Shown here: piece by piece, positions 62,602-64,000 of the stretch
Numbering within the stretch: the stretch's first letter is position 1
Layout: every line of letters begins with the position of its first letter
Source of the DNA: Bradyrhizobium sp. Arg816
GTDB taxonomy: Bacteria > Pseudomonadota > Alphaproteobacteria > Rhizobiales > Xanthobacteraceae
Reading direction: 5' to 3'
DNA length: 64,000 bases
NCBI RefSeq assembly: GCF_029989365.1
Contig: NZ_JAPRAQ010000004.1
Span: forward strand, 1 to 64,000
The notes under the pieces: model-generated
Databases searched by the model: none
What the model was told of the DNA's origin: nothing
Seen by the model: the letters and a program-made list of their open reading frames with translations, nothing else
Translations under genes and position numbers: made by a program

Positions 62602-62776
62602 CTTACCCTCCCCTGGAGGGGGAGGGTCGCTACGCATGCAGCGAAGCGGAATGCGTAGCGGGGTGGGGTGACAGTCTCTCCGCAGGGAACACCGCCCGTG
62701 TTGAGAGATCACCCCACCCCGTCTCATATTTCGCTGCGCTCAATATGAGCCGACCCTCCCCCTCCAGGGGAGGGTG
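62602..62776. repeat. MITE-like element with terminal inverted repeats (second copy)
   Basis: The left end begins CTTACCCTCCCCTGGAGG; the right end is its reverse complement over 25 bp. The inner GGGGTGGGGTGACAGTCTCTC and GAGAGATCACCCCACCCC are the inner arms. It is homologous to the element at 22556 but inverted relative to it. It lies between hmgA and fahA, so the transcript of the operon contains a long hairpin. Confidence 0.85.
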
Positions 62777-62813
62777 ACAGAAGTTCAGCACCAGAATTCG
62801 TATGGCAGGAAAC

Positions 62814-64000
62814 ATGCCCCACCCCAACGACCCCAACCTCCGCTCCTTCATCGACGTCGATCCCGCCTCCGACTTCCCGATCCAGAACCTGCCCTATGGC
62901 GTGTTCTCTGCGAATGGGCTGGCGCCACGCGTCGGCGTCGCCATTGGTGATTACATCCTTGATCTCTGGGAGCTCGAGCAGGACGGTCGCCTGGATGTCG
63001 GTCAGCCTGGCGTGTTTGCGGCGGGTTGCCTGAATGCGTTCATGCATTTAGGGCCAAAGGTATGGTCAGCGACTCGCGCACGTATCAGTGAACTCTTGCG
63101 GCACGATAATCCGGAACTGCGCGACAATGAAGAATTGCGCAAGCTTGCCCTGGTCCCGATGTCGCGCGCAAAGCTGCATCTGCCGTTCGCGGTTTCCGGC
63201 TACACCGACTTCTATTCCTCGAAGGAGCACGCCACCAATGTCGGCGTGATGTTCCGCGGCAAGGACAATGCGTTGCAGCCGAACTGGCTGCACATGCCGA
63301 TCGCCTATAACGGCCGCGCTTCGACCGTGGTAGTGTCAGGCACGAAGGTGAAGCGTCCGCGCGGGCAACTGAAGCCGCCGAATGTCGAGCTGCCGAGCTT
63401 CGGGCCGTGCAAGCGGCTGGATTTCGAGCTGGAGATGGGGGTCGTTGTCGGCCAGTCCTCAGCCATGGGCGGCATGCTGACCGAGCAACAGGCCGAGGAG
63501 ATGATCTTCGGCTTCGTGCTGCTCAACGACTGGAGCGCGCGCGATATCCAGCAATGGGAATATGTGCCGCTCGGCCCGTTCCTGGCAAAAGCGTTCGCGA
63601 CTTCGATCAGCCCGTGGGTGGTGACGCGCGAGGCGCTGGAGCCGTTCCGCCTGAAGGGGCCGCAGCAGGAGCCGGTGCCGCTGGATTATCTCAAGCAGGC
63701 GAAGCCGCAGAACTATGATCTCGAGCTCGACGTCTCCTTGCGCGCCGCCAGCGCCAATGCGCCCGCCGGCATCAGCCGCACCAATTTCAAATACATGTAC
63801 TGGTCCTCGGTGCAGCAGCTCATGCACCACGCTTCCAGCGGTTGTGCCATGAATGTCGGCGATCTCCTTGGGTCCGGCACGATCTCCGGCCCGGACAAGA
63901 ACCAGCGCGGCAGCCTGCTGGAGATCAGCTGGAACGGGACCGAGCCGGTGGAATTGCCCGGCGGCATCAAGCGCTCGTTTTTGGAAGACGGCGACAGCCT
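62814..64000 (+). CDS. fahA: Fumarylacetoacetase, 3' end outside the window
   Basis: 395 residues visible, with no stop before the right edge. I use the ATG at 62814 (PHPNDPNLRSFIDVDPAS follows); an in-frame ATG at 62802 adds four residues. Family features: YTDFYSSKEHATNVGVMFRG (metal Asp and catalytic His), PNWLHMPIAYNGRASTVVVSG, LDFELEMGVVVG (metal Glu) and LLNDWSARDIQQWEYVPLGP. The enzyme splits fumarylacetoacetate to fumarate and acetoacetate, the last step after hmgA. The MITE-like repeat separates the two genes. Confidence 0.93.
   Translation, partial: MPHPNDPNLRSFIDVDPASDFPIQNLPYGVFSANGLAPRVGVAIGDYILDLWELEQDGRLDVGQPGVFAAGCLNAFMHLGPKVWSATRARISELLRHDNPELRDNEELRKLALVPMSRAKLHLPFAVSGYTDFYSSKEHATNVGVMFRGKDNALQPNWLHMPIAYNGRASTVVVSGTKVKRPRGQLKPPNVELPSFGPCKRLDFELEMGVVVGQSSAMGGMLTEQQAEEMIFGFVLLNDWSARDIQQWEYVPLGPFLAKAFATSISPWVVTREALEPFRLKGPQQEPVPLDYLKQAKPQNYDLELDVSLRAASANAPAGISRTNFKYMYWSSVQQLMHHASSGCAMNVGDLLGSGTISGPDKNQRGSLLEISWNGTEPVELPGGIKRSFLEDGDS

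Overview
The window is high-GC, alphaproteobacterial chromosome, most likely Bradyrhizobium or a close relative. The evidence is a chemotaxis cluster tail, many two-component and cyclic-nucleotide signalling proteins, LTXXQ-type Spy proteins, FixK/FNR-type boxes, a homogentisate pathway and several families of dispersed palindromic repeats of the kind common in Bradyrhizobium genomes. No rRNA, tRNA, CRISPR array, intact insertion sequence or phage gene was recognised.

Layout. (1) 1-7.7 kb is signalling: the end of cheW, cheY, cheR, a degenerate PilZ-like protein, two more response regulators (one FixJ-like), and a large hybrid histidine kinase behind its own receiver protein. (2) 7.9-15.0 kb is a catabolic locus. 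A GntR/FCD regulator diverges, across a perfect 26-bp palindrome, from a NitT/TauT-type ABC importer, an IlvD/Edd sugar-acid dehydratase, an RraA-family protein and a Tat-exported SMP-30 lactonase. (3) 15.3-28.2 kb is mixed metabolism and envelope: an S9 oligopeptidase, an MBOAT acyltransferase with an SGNH-like partner, an aminotransferase, a secreted nuclease, an unknown protein with a terpene-cyclase-like motif, a caspase-fold protein without its catalytic dyad, an orphan efflux adaptor and a beta-propeller lactonase-family protein.

(4) 28.3-36.6 kb is an accessory stretch of small genes with lower GC than its flanks. It holds rpsU, several tiny membrane proteins, a Spy-like chaperone, a transglutaminase and a family of small secreted proteins. 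Four genes here each have a 14-bp FixK/FNR-type box centred 67-73 bp before the start codon, so I infer a microoxic (FixK2-like) regulon. The 31.4-36.6 kb part is bracketed by direct copies of the 3' end of a GGDEF-EAL gene: the intact gene at 36643 and a broken remnant at 31263.

(5) 36.6-56.4 kb is signalling and envelope: the GGDEF-EAL protein, a LysM protein, an LTXXQ protein, a class III adenylate cyclase, AsmA, a Crp/Fnr regulator with a CRP-like site upstream, an RND efflux pump with its adaptor, an OmpA-like protein and a second caspase-fold pseudoenzyme carrying TPRs. (6) 56.8-64.0 kb starts with a lactonase-type MBL protein, followed by an aromatic catabolic cluster: a MarR regulator divergent from an FAD monooxygenase, a small DUF2783 protein, an MBL-fold protein with a broken metal motif, hmgA and fahA. 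I infer that the monooxygenase plus DUF2783 pair feeds a hydroxylated aromatic acid into homogentisate. Start codons were chosen from ribosome binding sites and known family N-termini; where several are possible this is stated.
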